A stretch of DNA of 41,390 nt from Verrucomicrobiia bacterium (GCA_020439995.1 JAGROY010000135.1:1-41390); one strand, 5' to 3'. Counted from the stretch's first letter, positions 1 to 9,724 are shown. Numbers and translations are program-made. Notes: a model not told the origin generated them from the letters alone.

Positions 1-1469
1 GCCTTTTCAGCCAGTTCAGACTCCCTCTGCTTTAACTTTGTCTCGCGAACCACCGCTTCTTGTTGTACCCTCAGCCGATCGAACGCCGCCTGAAGTTGCC
101 CGGAATCCTGCGCTCCCAGCAGCTCTTTCAGGCGATTCTGTTGCAATGTTAGTGACTCTCGGAGCGCCTTGCCCTGTTCCTCGATTTTCAGCCGCTCCGC
201 ACGCAATGCGTCCCGCTCCGCAGTTCCCTTTGTGATCTCTTCAGCACGCTCAGCGTCCTGTTTCGCCAGCCCCGTGAGCGTCGTCCTTCGGCCTGCCAAT
301 CTGGTGAGGTCCGTTACGATGGACGGCAATTCAGAAACAAGAGGAGCGTCCCCCTGGTGTTCCGAGAGCCAGCGCGCGACGGCCTCGCTCTCCGCTTCAG
401 CGTCCTTCAAAATGCCAGCGAGCTTGTTACCTTCAGCTTGTGCTGAAGTAGCCGAGCGTTCCGCACAGCGCCGGGCCGATTCCAATACTGCACGCAAATC
501 GCTGCGTGCGCTCCGCGCTGCTTCCTGTGCGGTTTCGGCGGCCTCTCCCGCGTCCTTCATCGTCTGCTGGCGCTGCTCGATTCTTGCGAGCGCGGGCAGG
601 AATCCTTCTGCCTTGCGGTGGAGCTTCAGCTTTTCAAACTCAGCGAGGTGACGGCGCGCCTCTACCTCCAGGGCGACACCCACTTCACGCAACTTCAACT
701 GCTTGTCCAAACTCTGCGACAACTGCCTCCCACGCTCAACCTCTGCCCGAATGATTTCTGCCGCTTTTTTATCCGCATCCAGCGCAGACTTCAGCTGCCG
801 CGTTTCCCGCTTCAAAGCATCCAGAGCATCAGGCTCCAACAGTCGAATTTCGCCCAGTCCTTGCTCGCGACTGCGCAGGGATTCTTCTTTACGCACGGTT
901 TCTTCATGGCAGAGAGTACTCAACTGGGAATAGATTTGTGTGCCTGTCAGGCTTTCCAACAGCTCCGAGCGCTCATTCGCGTTGGCCTTCAAAAAACGAG
1001 CGAAGTCCCCTTGTGCCAGCATCGCAGAACGCAGGAAGCGCTCGTAGTCCAGCCCTATCAACTTTTCCAACTCAATATCCACCTCGCGCATCTTCTGCGT
1101 CATTGGCATGCCGGTGGCATCGTAGAGAAAACGCTTGGCGGGCTGCAGGTTGCCATTCGGATCCTTGCGCGCCCGGTTCAGCTGCCACTCTGCCCGGAAA
1201 CGGCCTTCGGGCACTTCGAACTCCACTTCCGCCGAGCACACGCCAGTGTGACGACTCATCATGTCCTCTGGGTTGGGCTTCTTGCCGTAGCGGGCTGCGC
1301 GCCCGTAGAGGGCCAGCGTGATGGCATCTAGCAGGGTCGATTTTCCGGCACCCGTTGGCCCCGTGATGGCAAAGATTCCCGCATCCGCCAGCGGACCGTT
1401 TTCAAGGTCAATCGAATGCTCGCCGCGCAGCGAGTTCAGATTCTTCAGGCCAATCCGCAGGATTCTCAT
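1..1469 (-). CDS. sbcC: SbcC nuclease ATPase subunit, N-terminal part (runs off the left edge)
   Basis: About 489 codons are visible; the C-terminal half lies outside the window. The product begins MRILRIGLKNLNSLRG and carries the SMC/Rad50-type Walker A motif GPTGAGKST near residue 37, then a segment (AMLAQGDFARFLKA) typical of SbcC. A long Glu/Lys/Arg/Ala-rich heptad region follows, as expected for the coiled-coil arms. SbcC with SbcD forms a cytoplasmic ATP-dependent nuclease that opens hairpins and processes double-strand breaks; this is family knowledge. The ATG lies inside the stop of the upstream sbcD gene (ATGA overlap, 1466-1469), so the two are translationally coupled. The start is fixed by this overlap and by the conserved N terminus. 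Confidence 0.92.
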   Translation of the reverse strand, partial: MRILRIGLKNLNSLRGEHSIDLENGPLADAGIFAITGPTGAGKSTLLDAITLALYGRAARYGKKPNPEDMMSRHTGVCSAEVEFEVPEGRFRAEWQLNRARKDPNGNLQPAKRFLYDATGMPMTQKMREVDIELEKLIGLDYERFLRSAMLAQGDFARFLKANANERSELLESLTGTQIYSQLSTLCHEETVRKEESLRSREQGLGEIRLLEPDALDALKRETRQLKSALDADKKAAEIIRAEVERGRQLSQSLDKQLKLREVGVALEVEARRHLAEFEKLKLHRKAEGFLPALARIEQRQQTMKDAGEAAETAQEAARSARSDLRAVLESARRCAERSATSAQAEGNKLAGILKDAEAESEAVARWLSEHQGDAPLVSELPSIVTDLTRLAGRRTTLTGLAKQDAERAEEITKGTAERDALRAERLKIEEQGKALRESLTLQQNRLKELLGAQDSGQLQAAFDRLRVQQEAVVRETKLKQRESELAEK

Positions 1470-2860
1470 TTCGGCTCCCCTCCAGCATCAAAGAAATCGA
1501 AATGCAGCTCTTCCGCGATCTCGGGAACGACCACCTTCGACTCGGTTGCCTTTTCCGGCGGCAATGGTTTCGCCGCACTCCCGCCTTCATTGTCGAGGTG
1601 GATCTGATACAGCTCGCGGAATGCAACACGCATTTCAGCAGCATCGCTCACTGACAGATCTGTCAGCATCTCAAGTCGACGCTCAAAAACCTCGACCGGA
1701 TCGTCCAGCAGAGCATCGACACTGCGAAACTGATCATCCTCCGATTCACTGAGCAGCGCTCCGCTCGACCGCTCGCGTCGGGCTTGCACACGGACGACTT
1801 CGAAATCGTCCCGCCGGTGTTCCGTGAGCTTTTGCACCAGTTCGAACAAGTTCTCGCTGGCGTCTGCGGTCTCGACCGAAACCTCAACCCAGCTGGGAAG
1901 GGCACCACGGGCAGGTGCGAGATGCGCAAGCGTTTGTTCAAGCTCTGGACGGGTTACTTTTACCTGCGCCAGATACCGAGTGGCCGGAATGGGCAAGGTG
2001 TGATTCGCGATGAGTTCGCCATGGTGAACATCGAGCACCCGGACCTCCTTCACATCCTCACATTCACTAAAACTGAGCGGGATCGGCGATCCCGAGTAGC
2101 GGATCGTGTCTGCTCCCATGGACTGTGGCCGGTGCAGGTGCCCAAGTGCCACGTAACAAAAATCCTCTGGAAAAACTTTGTGATCCACCTTCCCTAATCC
2201 GCCAACGTGCACCACGCGCTCACTTTCTGAGACCCTTGCCCCAGCCACTGTGAGGTGCCCCATCGCAATCAACGCCGCACCCTGCTTGCGGAAACCTGCA
2301 CACGCATCAGCAGCCCTGCGGTAGACGCTTTCAACACCGCGCCTGAGTTCATCACGAATATCATCGGCAGTCTGCCCAAAAGCGCCTGTGCGCAAATCGC
2401 GATCGCGAAGGAACGGGACAGCAGCAACCAGCAACTGGGGATCATCGATGGATGGAAACGGCACCAGCAGATCTTCAATGTTGCCCGGCAGAGCACCCGT
2501 GATGTGCACATTCAACGTATGCAGAACCCGGCGTGGCGCTTCCAGATGTGCGGGCGAATCGTGATTGCCGCCCGTCACGATCACTGCACATTTTGTCTCA
2601 CGATACACGCCAGCCAGAAACTCAAAGTACTGGCGCTCGGCGGCCTGCGGTGGATTCGCCGTGTCAAAGATGTCCCCGGATATCAATAGCAGATCGACCT
2701 GCTGCCTCGCCAGTTCGGCGAGCAGCCAGTCGAGAAAGCGCTGGTGTTCGTCAGCACGGTCGAGGTCACCTAGCATCTTTCCCAGATGCCAGTCCGCTGT
2801 GTGCAGCACGCGAACGGCTGCTGCTGGCTTTGGGAATACGTCTGTCACTGGAGGGGGCAT
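1466..2860 (-). CDS. sbcD: SbcD nuclease subunit (Mre11-like metallophosphoesterase)
   Basis: A 464-residue calcineurin-like phosphoesterase. Metal-binding motifs are present in order: DWHLG (D23, H25), SGDIFD (D63) and GGNHDS (N99-H100-D101). VALGHLHRPQ and YSGSPIPLSFSE follow, typical of SbcD/Mre11. It supplies the Mn-dependent nuclease activity of the SbcCD complex. The reading frame is open for 43 more codons upstream, but that part is low-complexity Arg/Ser/Pro sequence. The ATG at 2860 gives the usual short lead before the first motif. The gene is divergent from the M16 peptidase with about 110 bp between them, where both promoters must lie. Confidence 0.93.
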   Translation of the reverse strand: MPPPVTDVFPKPAAAVRVLHTADWHLGKMLGDLDRADEHQRFLDWLLAELARQQVDLLLISGDIFDTANPPQAAERQYFEFLAGVYRETKCAVIVTGGNHDSPAHLEAPRRVLHTLNVHITGALPGNIEDLLVPFPSIDDPQLLVAAVPFLRDRDLRTGAFGQTADDIRDELRRGVESVYRRAADACAGFRKQGAALIAMGHLTVAGARVSESERVVHVGGLGKVDHKVFPEDFCYVALGHLHRPQSMGADTIRYSGSPIPLSFSECEDVKEVRVLDVHHGELIANHTLPIPATRYLAQVKVTRPELEQTLAHLAPARGALPSWVEVSVETADASENLFELVQKLTEHRRDDFEVVRVQARRERSSGALLSESEDDQFRSVDALLDDPVEVFERRLEMLTDLSVSDAAEMRVAFRELYQIHLDNEGGSAAKPLPPEKATESKVVVPEIAEELHFDFFDAGGEPK

Positions 2861-2970
2861 TGAGGATGAGGTTACTCCGTTAGGAGCTGGGCGGAAGGGA
2901 AACAACGGGAAAAATGCACCGGGGTTTTTGGCGATTGCGGGCGAGCGCAGATCCCGTAGTGTGCGCGTGG

Positions 2971-4263
2971 ATGATCGCACGGCCCACACCTTTCAAACCC
3001 ACTGAGTACCAGACCGCCACACTACCCAATGGCATACGGGCCGCCGTGGCGAAGATGCCTTTTATGGAAAGCGTATCGCTGGGAATCTGGGCCGGGATCG
3101 GCTCACGCCATGAATCGGACGAAAACAGCGGCATCGCCCACTTCGTTGAACACATGGTTTTCAAAGGCACGAAGAGCCGGACCGCACGGCAGCTTACCAC
3201 CGAAGTGGAGGCGGCAGGTGGTCGGATCGAGGCCTACACGATGGCGGATCAAACCTGCTACTACATCAAAGGCCCGGCCGAAACTTTTCCACGATTTCTA
3301 GATGTCCTGGCCGACCTCTACCAGAATGCGACCTTTGCAGAGGAAGACGTCGAGCGCGAAAGGGAAGTGATCCACGAGGAAATCGTGATGTATCGTGAAC
3401 AGCCGAACCAGCACATTGAGGATCTGCTTGGAATGGCTGCCTGGCCGGACAGCCCGCTGGGACGCCCCATCACCGGAAGCGAGGAATCGATCAGAAGAAT
3501 CAACGGCGACGGCATGCGCCGCTTTGTAGCTCAAAATTACACAGGTGCCCGCAGTGTCGTATCTGTCGCTGGTCGCGTGACAGCAGCCGAGGTGGTGCCA
3601 CTACTGGAATCAATGTTAGGGACTTTCCCGGCTGGTGAACCGGTTCCGGCTGCCGAGCAAACTTCCGTCGCTCCACGCGTGTTGTTTGATCAACGGGATA
3701 CCGAGCAAGTGCAGCTCGCCCTCGGATTCCCGAGCTGGGGACGCTTTGATGAAAGGCACGATGCTCTACAGCTACTGCATGTTCTTCTGGGCGGCAGCAT
3801 GAGTTCACGGCTCTGGCAAAAGCTGCGCGAGGACCGTGGACTTTGCTACGAAGTCCAGGCAGACGTGCTTACGCTGAACGACGTTGGCCTGTTTCAAATC
3901 TATGCCGGAGTGGACGGCGACAATGTAGAGGAGACCCTGCGACTGGTGCTGGCAGAGTTGCGCGATCTCGTCGACAACGGCCCAACCGAGATCGAACTTC
4001 AGGAAGCCTGCCAGTATGCCATTGGCACGCAGCGAATGGCACTGGAGAATACGACCAGCCAGATGATGTGGGCCGGTGAATGTCTGCTCAGCTACGGTAA
4101 GGTGATCGACCCAGTGGATGCGCGCAAAGCAATGGCAGCGGTGACCACCGAAGCTGTAGCGAGAGCGGCGCGCGACTGCTTCACTCGGCAGAACCTTGCA
4201 GCTGCCTTCGTCGGTAACATGAAGAATTCCCCGGAACTTGAGGCGATTCTCAAGGACTGGTAG
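2971..4263 (+). CDS. M16 family zinc metallopeptidase (processing-peptidase-like)
   Basis: A 430-residue protein with the inverted zinc motif HFVEH (H57, E60, H61) and a downstream ERERE-VIHEE segment supplying the third metal ligand (Glu near 136). The C-terminal half has the second M16 domain (GGSMSSRLWQKLREDRGLCYEV). Proteins of this size act as homodimeric peptidases similar to the mitochondrial processing peptidase beta subunit or Bacillus YmxG. The substrate is unknown. No signal peptide is evident, so it is probably cytoplasmic. The ATG at 2971 is preferred over an in-frame upstream ATG because the upstream residues do not resemble the family. It heads a rightward run of closely packed genes. 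Confidence 0.9.
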   Translation: MIARPTPFKPTEYQTATLPNGIRAAVAKMPFMESVSLGIWAGIGSRHESDENSGIAHFVEHMVFKGTKSRTARQLTTEVEAAGGRIEAYTMADQTCYYIKGPAETFPRFLDVLADLYQNATFAEEDVEREREVIHEEIVMYREQPNQHIEDLLGMAAWPDSPLGRPITGSEESIRRINGDGMRRFVAQNYTGARSVVSVAGRVTAAEVVPLLESMLGTFPAGEPVPAAEQTSVAPRVLFDQRDTEQVQLALGFPSWGRFDERHDALQLLHVLLGGSMSSRLWQKLREDRGLCYEVQADVLTLNDVGLFQIYAGVDGDNVEETLRLVLAELRDLVDNGPTEIELQEACQYAIGTQRMALENTTSQMMWAGECLLSYGKVIDPVDARKAMAAVTTEAVARAARDCFTRQNLAAAFVGNMKNSPELEAILKDW

Positions 4264-4277
4264 CGCGAGAATACCGG

Positions 4278-5399
4278 GTGCAGCCTGACTATCAACGATT
4301 ACTGGACAAATTGCGGCTTCGGGCGAAAATACTCGAAGTTTTGCGCCGCCTGTCTCCCCTCCTTCCTCAAAATACGTCAGTTCGCCACATCATCGCCGGT
4401 GTCAGCGTAGCTGCATCGTGCGCCCTGACCACATGCCTCACTTCCTGCACGGAGTCCGATAGCGGCATGAACTCATCGCCGATCGGGATCGCTGCCGTTA
4501 AGCCAGTCACTTCGAAAATGCTGGACGGCTCGCGCCTGACCAGACAGCAAGAAGAACCGAGTTACGGCTGGGCGTTTCGAAAAGACTATTTCTGGCTGGA
4601 GAGAGCCGAAGCCGCGCCGCTGCCGTTGGATCTGGTGAACAGCATCTTTGGCAAAAGCGACGACACCCCGTGGATACGCGGAAAGTGGTCGCTCAGCCCA
4701 GACGGAGCAACCCTGACACTGCGCGAAGTTTCCGGCGCAAATGGATTGGCTGCCGACCAGGCAACGATTCAGGTAGGTCTCGCGGCGCTCACTCAGGTCA
4801 CGCTGGCAGGCGGGCAGTATTCTGTTCAAGAAGGCGGTGCTGCAGATGCGCCCATGTATAAGTCCGGGCAGCCTGTCGCATTCAAAGATCGCTCAACAGA
4901 GCCGCCGCTCACTGGCTTCCGCAGTCCTGTGACAGGGGCGATTGTGATTCCCGCTATCTACACAAAGGCGTCAGATTTTTCCCCGCAGGGAATTGCCTGC
5001 GTCATCGACGGGGACGAGCCCTACATTGTGAATGTAGACGGGGTGCAGTTGACTCAGCCACTCCTGATCAATGACAAACCGGACGCCTTCCGTGAAGGTC
5101 TCGCCCGCTGCATCGGGGACGACGGAAAAATGGGCTACTTCAATTCCTCTGGCGAAGTCACCATCCCTGGACGCTGGACATGGGTGGAGCCGTTTTCGAA
5201 CGGTCTCGCACTGGTGAACAATGATGGCGAATGGAGTGCGGATGGCACCGTAACCGGCGGACTCTGGGGAGCGATCAACGACCTCGGCCAGGTCGTCCTC
5301 AAAATCGACTATGAGCACCTGGAGCGCGGCCCAGGCAATACCTTCAGAACATCGCCACAGGACCAGTGGTTCCAGCCTGGAAGCATGTCAGGAGAATGA
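4278..5399 (+). CDS. WG-repeat protein, probably exported
   Basis: A 373-residue protein starting at a GTG 14 nt after the peptidase stop. Residues 35-57 form a hydrophobic stretch ending LTTCLTSC, which could be a lipobox with C57. If so, the true start is later than the one given. The C-terminal part holds several WG-type repeats, for example GYFNSSGEVTIPGRW and WGAINDLGQVVLKIDYE, plus a related SPVTGAIVIPAIY unit. Such repeats form beta-rich modules in surface or periplasmic proteins of unknown role. The stop overlaps the ATG of the downstream carboxypeptidase (ATGA), which supports one transcription unit. Function beyond the repeats is not recognised. Confidence 0.75.
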   Translation: MQPDYQRLLDKLRLRAKILEVLRRLSPLLPQNTSVRHIIAGVSVAASCALTTCLTSCTESDSGMNSSPIGIAAVKPVTSKMLDGSRLTRQQEEPSYGWAFRKDYFWLERAEAAPLPLDLVNSIFGKSDDTPWIRGKWSLSPDGATLTLREVSGANGLAADQATIQVGLAALTQVTLAGGQYSVQEGGAADAPMYKSGQPVAFKDRSTEPPLTGFRSPVTGAIVIPAIYTKASDFSPQGIACVIDGDEPYIVNVDGVQLTQPLLINDKPDAFREGLARCIGDDGKMGYFNSSGEVTIPGRWTWVEPFSNGLALVNNDGEWSADGTVTGGLWGAINDLGQVVLKIDYEHLERGPGNTFRTSPQDQWFQPGSMSGE

Positions 5400-6343
5400 G
5401 CAGCATTAACGATTTCCAACACACTGCCCGTCAGTTCGTCATCGCGATACTCGTCATGGTGGCTGCGCCCATTGCTACTTGGGCAAAGGATCCTGGCAGC
5501 CCTGAAGTGGTAGTCGCCACGGCGGTCTCCATCCGGCCAGCACAGCCACTGCCGATAGCTCCGCCCACCATTGCAGCGGCGGCAGCATTGGTCATGGACG
5601 TGAACACCGGCCGGATTTTCTATGAGAAAAATGCCGACGAACACCGCGAAGTCGCCAGTACGCAGAAGCTCATGACCGCCCTGCTGGTGTGTGAGAAGGG
5701 CGACTTGGAAAGCCCGCTCACCGTCGACATTGCCGATACACGGGTCGTTCCTTCAAAGCTCTATCTGAAAGCCGGAGAGCAGCACCCGCGCGGCATTTTG
5801 CTGAAAACACTGATGATCAAGAGCGCCAACGACGTTGCCTGTTGCCTTGCCCGGGACAATGCAGGGTCACTCGAGGCCTTCATCGACAAAATGAATAAAC
5901 GGGCGCAACAGCTGGGAATGAACGATTCGCGATTCCTCACTCCCAACGGATTGAGCAAGGAAGGCCAGTACTCCACTGCTCGTGATATGGCACGCCTGGC
6001 CAGACAGGCCTACAGGCGACCTGCCATTCGTGATGCAGTGATGACGAAGACTTATTCATTTAAGCACAACAATGGCAAAGTGCGCGACTTGGGGAACACG
6101 AATCACTTACTCTGGACTTCCCCATACTGCAACGGACTGAAGACCGGGTTCACCAATGCTGCTGGCAAGTGCCTGATCTCAAGTGGCCAGAAGGACGGCG
6201 CGGAAGTTATTGCGGTAGTGTTAGGTGCCACCTCGAAAACGATTTGGAAAGATTCCCAGTCACTGCTGCACTGGGCACTCGGTGTTGACGACACCAAGGA
6301 GAAGCCGCTGGCGGCCTCGAAGGAACCACAGGAGGAGGAATGA
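5396..6343 (+). CDS. dacA: D-alanyl-D-alanine carboxypeptidase (S11 / PBP5 type)
   Basis: A 315-residue penicillin-binding protein with an N-terminal signal segment (FVIAILVMVAAPIATWA). It has all three active-site motifs: STQK (S88, K91), SAN (S143, N145) and KTG (K249-T-G). It trims the terminal D-Ala from peptidoglycan pentapeptides in the periplasm. The C-terminal beta domain and membrane anchor of E. coli PBP5 are absent; the protein ends in a charged KEPQEEE tail soon after the catalytic domain. The ATG at 5396 overlaps the upstream stop. A GTG 30 nt further upstream is less likely. Downstream it is coupled by another ATGA overlap to a small membrane protein. Confidence 0.92.
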   Translation: MSSINDFQHTARQFVIAILVMVAAPIATWAKDPGSPEVVVATAVSIRPAQPLPIAPPTIAAAAALVMDVNTGRIFYEKNADEHREVASTQKLMTALLVCEKGDLESPLTVDIADTRVVPSKLYLKAGEQHPRGILLKTLMIKSANDVACCLARDNAGSLEAFIDKMNKRAQQLGMNDSRFLTPNGLSKEGQYSTARDMARLARQAYRRPAIRDAVMTKTYSFKHNNGKVRDLGNTNHLLWTSPYCNGLKTGFTNAAGKCLISSGQKDGAEVIAVVLGATSKTIWKDSQSLLHWALGVDDTKEKPLAASKEPQEEE

Positions 6344-6789
6344 CACCTCCAGTTTCGTCGCTCCGCCGGGCGTTGTGCATGACGGCCATTTTTGCCGGCC
6401 CGGGGTTCCTGATCCTTTTTTTGCTATTGGCATTCTTCGGCGCGCTCCAGCCACTGCCCGGCGCAAAGGAAGCTCTAAAGGCCAGCGAACCAGCATCACT
6501 GATCATCAGCATGAATGCAGTCGCCGCGCGAGAGGGCGAAGCCATCCGGCGTTCCTACTTGCTCATGCCGGCTTCGCTCCGGGAAAAGGCCATGTTCATC
6601 GTCTCCCGAGACGAACTTGCGCAACTCTCCGTCACCCACGGTTCATCAACCGCGTTCTACCTCTTGGCAACCGTGATGGTCGCCGCCCTCACGCTTACCC
6701 TGCTGGTGTCCGCGCCGGCACTCTGGAAGCTCTATCGACCCAGGCCGGTTCCGGTTGTGAATTCTGAAATCGACAACGAGCATGCGTAG
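6340..6789 (+). CDS. Small membrane protein with two transmembrane helices, function unknown
   Basis: A 149-residue protein with hydrophobic helices at about residues 13-36 and 105-126. They flank a mostly hydrophilic region of about 65 residues that would face the periplasm if both ends are cytoplasmic. Its ATG overlaps the dacA stop and its own stop overlaps the next gene by 8 nt, so translation is likely coupled on both sides. No family is recognised. The context suggests an envelope role, but this is only inference from position. Confidence 0.7.
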   Translation: MTPPVSSLRRALCMTAIFAGPGFLILFLLLAFFGALQPLPGAKEALKASEPASLIISMNAVAAREGEAIRRSYLLMPASLREKAMFIVSRDELAQLSVTHGSSTAFYLLATVMVAALTLTLLVSAPALWKLYRPRPVPVVNSEIDNEHA

Positions 6790-7951
6790 CTTTGAGTCAG
6801 AGCTTACATCCCTGAAAGGCGACGCGCTGCATCGAAGCCTGCGCCCGCTGAAAGGGCCACAGATGCCAAAAATCCTGTCGGGCACCAGGGAATTGCACAA
6901 TTTTTCCTCGAACGACTACCTGGGCCTGGCCGCATCCGACGTGGTCCGGGCAATGCTCACCGATGCGGTGAGAAAATACGGTGCGGGCTCGGGCGCATCA
7001 CGCCTGGTGTGCGGCGATCTGGAACCCCACCGGATGCTGGAATCCCAACTCGCAAAGCTGAAAGGCACAGAAGCGGCGATCGCATTTTCAACCGGCTACG
7101 CGGCTGCAGTCGGCACAGTGTCGGCACTGGTGCGCAGGGGCGATGTCGTGATTCTCGATAAACTCTGCCACGCATCACTCATTGATGGCGCACGACTGAG
7201 CGGTGCCACCGTTCGCGTATTTCCGCACAATCATCTCGATAAACTTGAACGTCTGTTAGAGTCCAGCATGGACGCTGCAGGGGATGATGGGCGCGTCCTG
7301 GTGGTCGCGGAGTCCGTTTACAGCATGGACGGCGACTGGGCGGATCTGTTCGGCATCGTTCGGCTTACCAAAGCTGCCGGGGCATTACTCCTGCTCGATG
7401 AAGCCCACGCATTCGGAATCTTCGGCAAGGACGGGCGTGGCCTCGCGGACAAACTCGGGCTTGCCCGCAAAGTCGATTTTCACCTCGGAACCTTCAGCAA
7501 GGCAGCCGGACTGAGTGGTGGCTACGTCTGCGGCAGCGAAGCAGGGGTCGACATCATTCTCAACCGCGCCCGCAGCTTCATCTACTCCACAGCGCCGCCA
7601 CCAGCCATCGCAGCAGCTGCACACGACGTGATCACCCGCATCTTCCCCGGAGCCATGGGCGAACGCCGCAGATCCGAGCTGTGGAACAATGTCAGGGTTT
7701 TCACAGAAGCAATCGCGGACGCCGGCTCCCCCCTCCTTCGGGAGCCAACCAGCGCCATCATCCCGGTGATTCTCGGAGACAACGAACGCGCACTGGCCGC
7801 CGCCTCCAGACTGGAAACATCAGGCTTTCTCGTCCCCGCGATCCGCTACCCCACCGTCCCCGCAGGCCAGGCCCGCCTGCGAGTTACTCTTTCCGCAAAC
7901 CACGCGGAAGGCGACATCATTGCACTGGCGCGGGCGATCGCGAAGATTTGA
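6782..7951 (+). CDS. bioF: 8-amino-7-oxononanoate synthase or related alpha-oxoamine synthase
   Basis: A 389-residue fold-type I PLP enzyme. Motifs seen are FSSNDYLGLA near the N terminus, GSGASRLVCGD, the DEAHAFGIFGKDGRG substrate/PLP segment, and the Schiff-base lysine in GTFSKAAG (K240). BioF condenses pimeloyl-ACP/CoA with alanine in biotin synthesis; close relatives are Kbl and sphingolipid-type synthases. The length and GTFSKA motif favour BioF, but no other biotin genes are visible, so an alternative acyl donor is possible. A biotin-dependent carboxylase is encoded elsewhere in the window. The gene overlaps the preceding one by 8 nt and ends the run. Confidence 0.8.
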   Translation: MRSFESELTSLKGDALHRSLRPLKGPQMPKILSGTRELHNFSSNDYLGLAASDVVRAMLTDAVRKYGAGSGASRLVCGDLEPHRMLESQLAKLKGTEAAIAFSTGYAAAVGTVSALVRRGDVVILDKLCHASLIDGARLSGATVRVFPHNHLDKLERLLESSMDAAGDDGRVLVVAESVYSMDGDWADLFGIVRLTKAAGALLLLDEAHAFGIFGKDGRGLADKLGLARKVDFHLGTFSKAAGLSGGYVCGSEAGVDIILNRARSFIYSTAPPPAIAAAAHDVITRIFPGAMGERRRSELWNNVRVFTEAIADAGSPLLREPTSAIIPVILGDNERALAAASRLETSGFLVPAIRYPTVPAGQARLRVTLSANHAEGDIIALARAIAKI

Positions 7952-7974
7952 GTTCCGCTTACCTTACCAGCCGC

Positions 7975-9699
7975 TCAATCAGCGCCATGCATCATCTTCT
8001 TGATCACCGGTGAAATGAGCAGCATGACCAGGGCGATACCGAGCGACACGTATGCTACATTGGAATAGACATCGATGTAGCCCGCTTTGGCGCCGGCGAC
8101 ATCTGTCATTTGTCCACCGATGGTCTCCGCTCCAGTCGTCCTGGAAATGACACCAGCGAGGAAATTCGAAAGCCCGGAGTAGAGAAACCACGCTCCCATC
8201 GTCATTCCGACGACTCGGACGGGTGCCAGCTTGGTCACCGCGGAAAGTCCAACGGGCGATACTAACAATTCACCGATCGTGTGGATCAGATAAATCAGGA
8301 AAATGTAGAAAACCGGAGTCAACCCAGTTCCTTCCGTGGCTTTGACGCCCGCAACGAGGGACAGGAATCCAAGCCCGGCCAGTGCCACACCGACAGCGAA
8401 TTTCACCGGTGACGAGGGATTCAAATCCCGCTTTGCCATCCAGATCCACAACCAGGCAAGGACTGGAGCAAAAACAACGATGTAGCCGGAATTCAGCCCC
8501 TGGAAAATGGGAGAGGGCACCGACCATCCCAGAATGGTTCGATCCACCAGCCTCGCAGTAAACAAGTTCAGCGAAGAGCCCGCCTGCTCGAACAAGGCCC
8601 AGAATGGAATCTGCGCCAGCATGAAATAGATCGCCGCCAGCATGCGCGACCGTTCCTTGCCCTCACACTTTACAAATGCATAGGCAACCATGAAAACGAA
8701 CATTGCAATTCCGACCGGCGTCAGAATTCCTCCCACGAAACCCGGATACTTCACAAGTATCATCGATCCGATCACAATCCCCAGCCCGATCAGGTAACAC
8801 ATCCATTCGCGGTCGACAAAGAGGAACACTTTCTCTTTCAACTTTTCCATCGAAGGCGGATCTGCTCTACCGCCGAACCACGACTGGAATGAGAGGAACA
8901 CTCCGAGCCCAAACAGCATGCCGATACCTGCCAGCCCAAACCCGTATTTCCAACCATAAACAATACCGAGGTAGCCACAGAAGATCGATGCAAGCAAAGA
9001 CCCCAGATTGATTCCCATGTAAAAAATCGTGAAGCCCGAGTCTCGCCGCGCGTCACCAAATCCGTAGAGCGAGCCCACGATAGTGGAAATGTTTGCTTTC
9101 AGGAAGCCCACTCCGCCGATCAGCAGGGCGAGCGAAAGGTACAGGATATTCAGGTATTGCGGCTCGGTTTCGACCGACATCGTGAACTGGTCTCGGGCCA
9201 CTGTCGCAGGAAGTCCGACTGCAGCCGGTGTCTCGATCAACATCTCAGTAGCGGTAAAGTTGACGGGTGACCGCCCTGATTCCGATACAATGAACTGCTT
9301 TGCATCGCCCCCACGACCGTCCAGCGCAATCTGGTAAGTTTGGTTCCCATAGGTGAGCAACTGTTTCGAGCCATTGCCCTCAAATGCCATACCGAAGTGC
9401 CCCAATGTCAGCAGAATCGCGCCGAACGTCACCGCCTTGCGGGACCCAAGATACTTGTCCGCAAGTGATCCTCCAATGATCGTCATGACATAGACCAATG
9501 CGGTGTAGGCACCGTAGAGCACACTGGATTCTTCATCTGAAAACAGGAAGTGCTGGGTCAGATACAGAATCAGCAGGCCACGCATCCCGTAATACGAAAA
9601 GCGCTCCCACATCTCGGTTAGGAACAAAATGAACAGGCCGCGCGGATGGCCGAGGAATGTCTTTTCGGCACTGGTGCCTTGCACTTCTGAATCAGTCAT
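7975..9699 (-). CDS. Proton-dependent oligopeptide transporter (POT/PTR2 family MFS)
   Basis: A 574-residue polytopic membrane protein. The family signature ExxERFxYY is present as EMWERFSYYGMRG (E29-M41), and a PTR2 segment FYMGINLGSLLA follows. Some 12 or more hydrophobic segments are visible. POT carriers import di- and tripeptides with protons across the inner membrane. Between the third or fourth and next helices sits a hydrophilic insert of about 70 residues, roughly from GNGSKQLLTYG to ETEPQYLN, that would form an unusually large loop. The ATG at 9699 is chosen because the family normally starts shortly before the ExxERF motif; 45 upstream codons are not homologous. The gene is convergent with bioF. 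Confidence 0.92.
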   Translation of the reverse strand: MTDSEVQGTSAEKTFLGHPRGLFILFLTEMWERFSYYGMRGLLILYLTQHFLFSDEESSVLYGAYTALVYVMTIIGGSLADKYLGSRKAVTFGAILLTLGHFGMAFEGNGSKQLLTYGNQTYQIALDGRGGDAKQFIVSESGRSPVNFTATEMLIETPAAVGLPATVARDQFTMSVETEPQYLNILYLSLALLIGGVGFLKANISTIVGSLYGFGDARRDSGFTIFYMGINLGSLLASIFCGYLGIVYGWKYGFGLAGIGMLFGLGVFLSFQSWFGGRADPPSMEKLKEKVFLFVDREWMCYLIGLGIVIGSMILVKYPGFVGGILTPVGIAMFVFMVAYAFVKCEGKERSRMLAAIYFMLAQIPFWALFEQAGSSLNLFTARLVDRTILGWSVPSPIFQGLNSGYIVVFAPVLAWLWIWMAKRDLNPSSPVKFAVGVALAGLGFLSLVAGVKATEGTGLTPVFYIFLIYLIHTIGELLVSPVGLSAVTKLAPVRVVGMTMGAWFLYSGLSNFLAGVISRTTGAETIGGQMTDVAGAKAGYIDVYSNVAYVSLGIALVMLLISPVIKKMMHGAD

Positions 9700-9724
9700 G
9701 AGGACTTCGTTGAGGTTCGAATGG

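Noticed and set aside
618..1331. Long plus-strand open frames opposite sbcC, and similar frames opposite other genes
   Set aside because: They are antisense shadows with Arg/Ser/His-rich low-complexity composition. The opposite strand encodes recognisable proteins.
2861..2989. Upstream in-frame extension of sbcD
   Set aside because: The 43 extra residues are not SbcD-like and would overlap the start of the divergent M16 peptidase gene.
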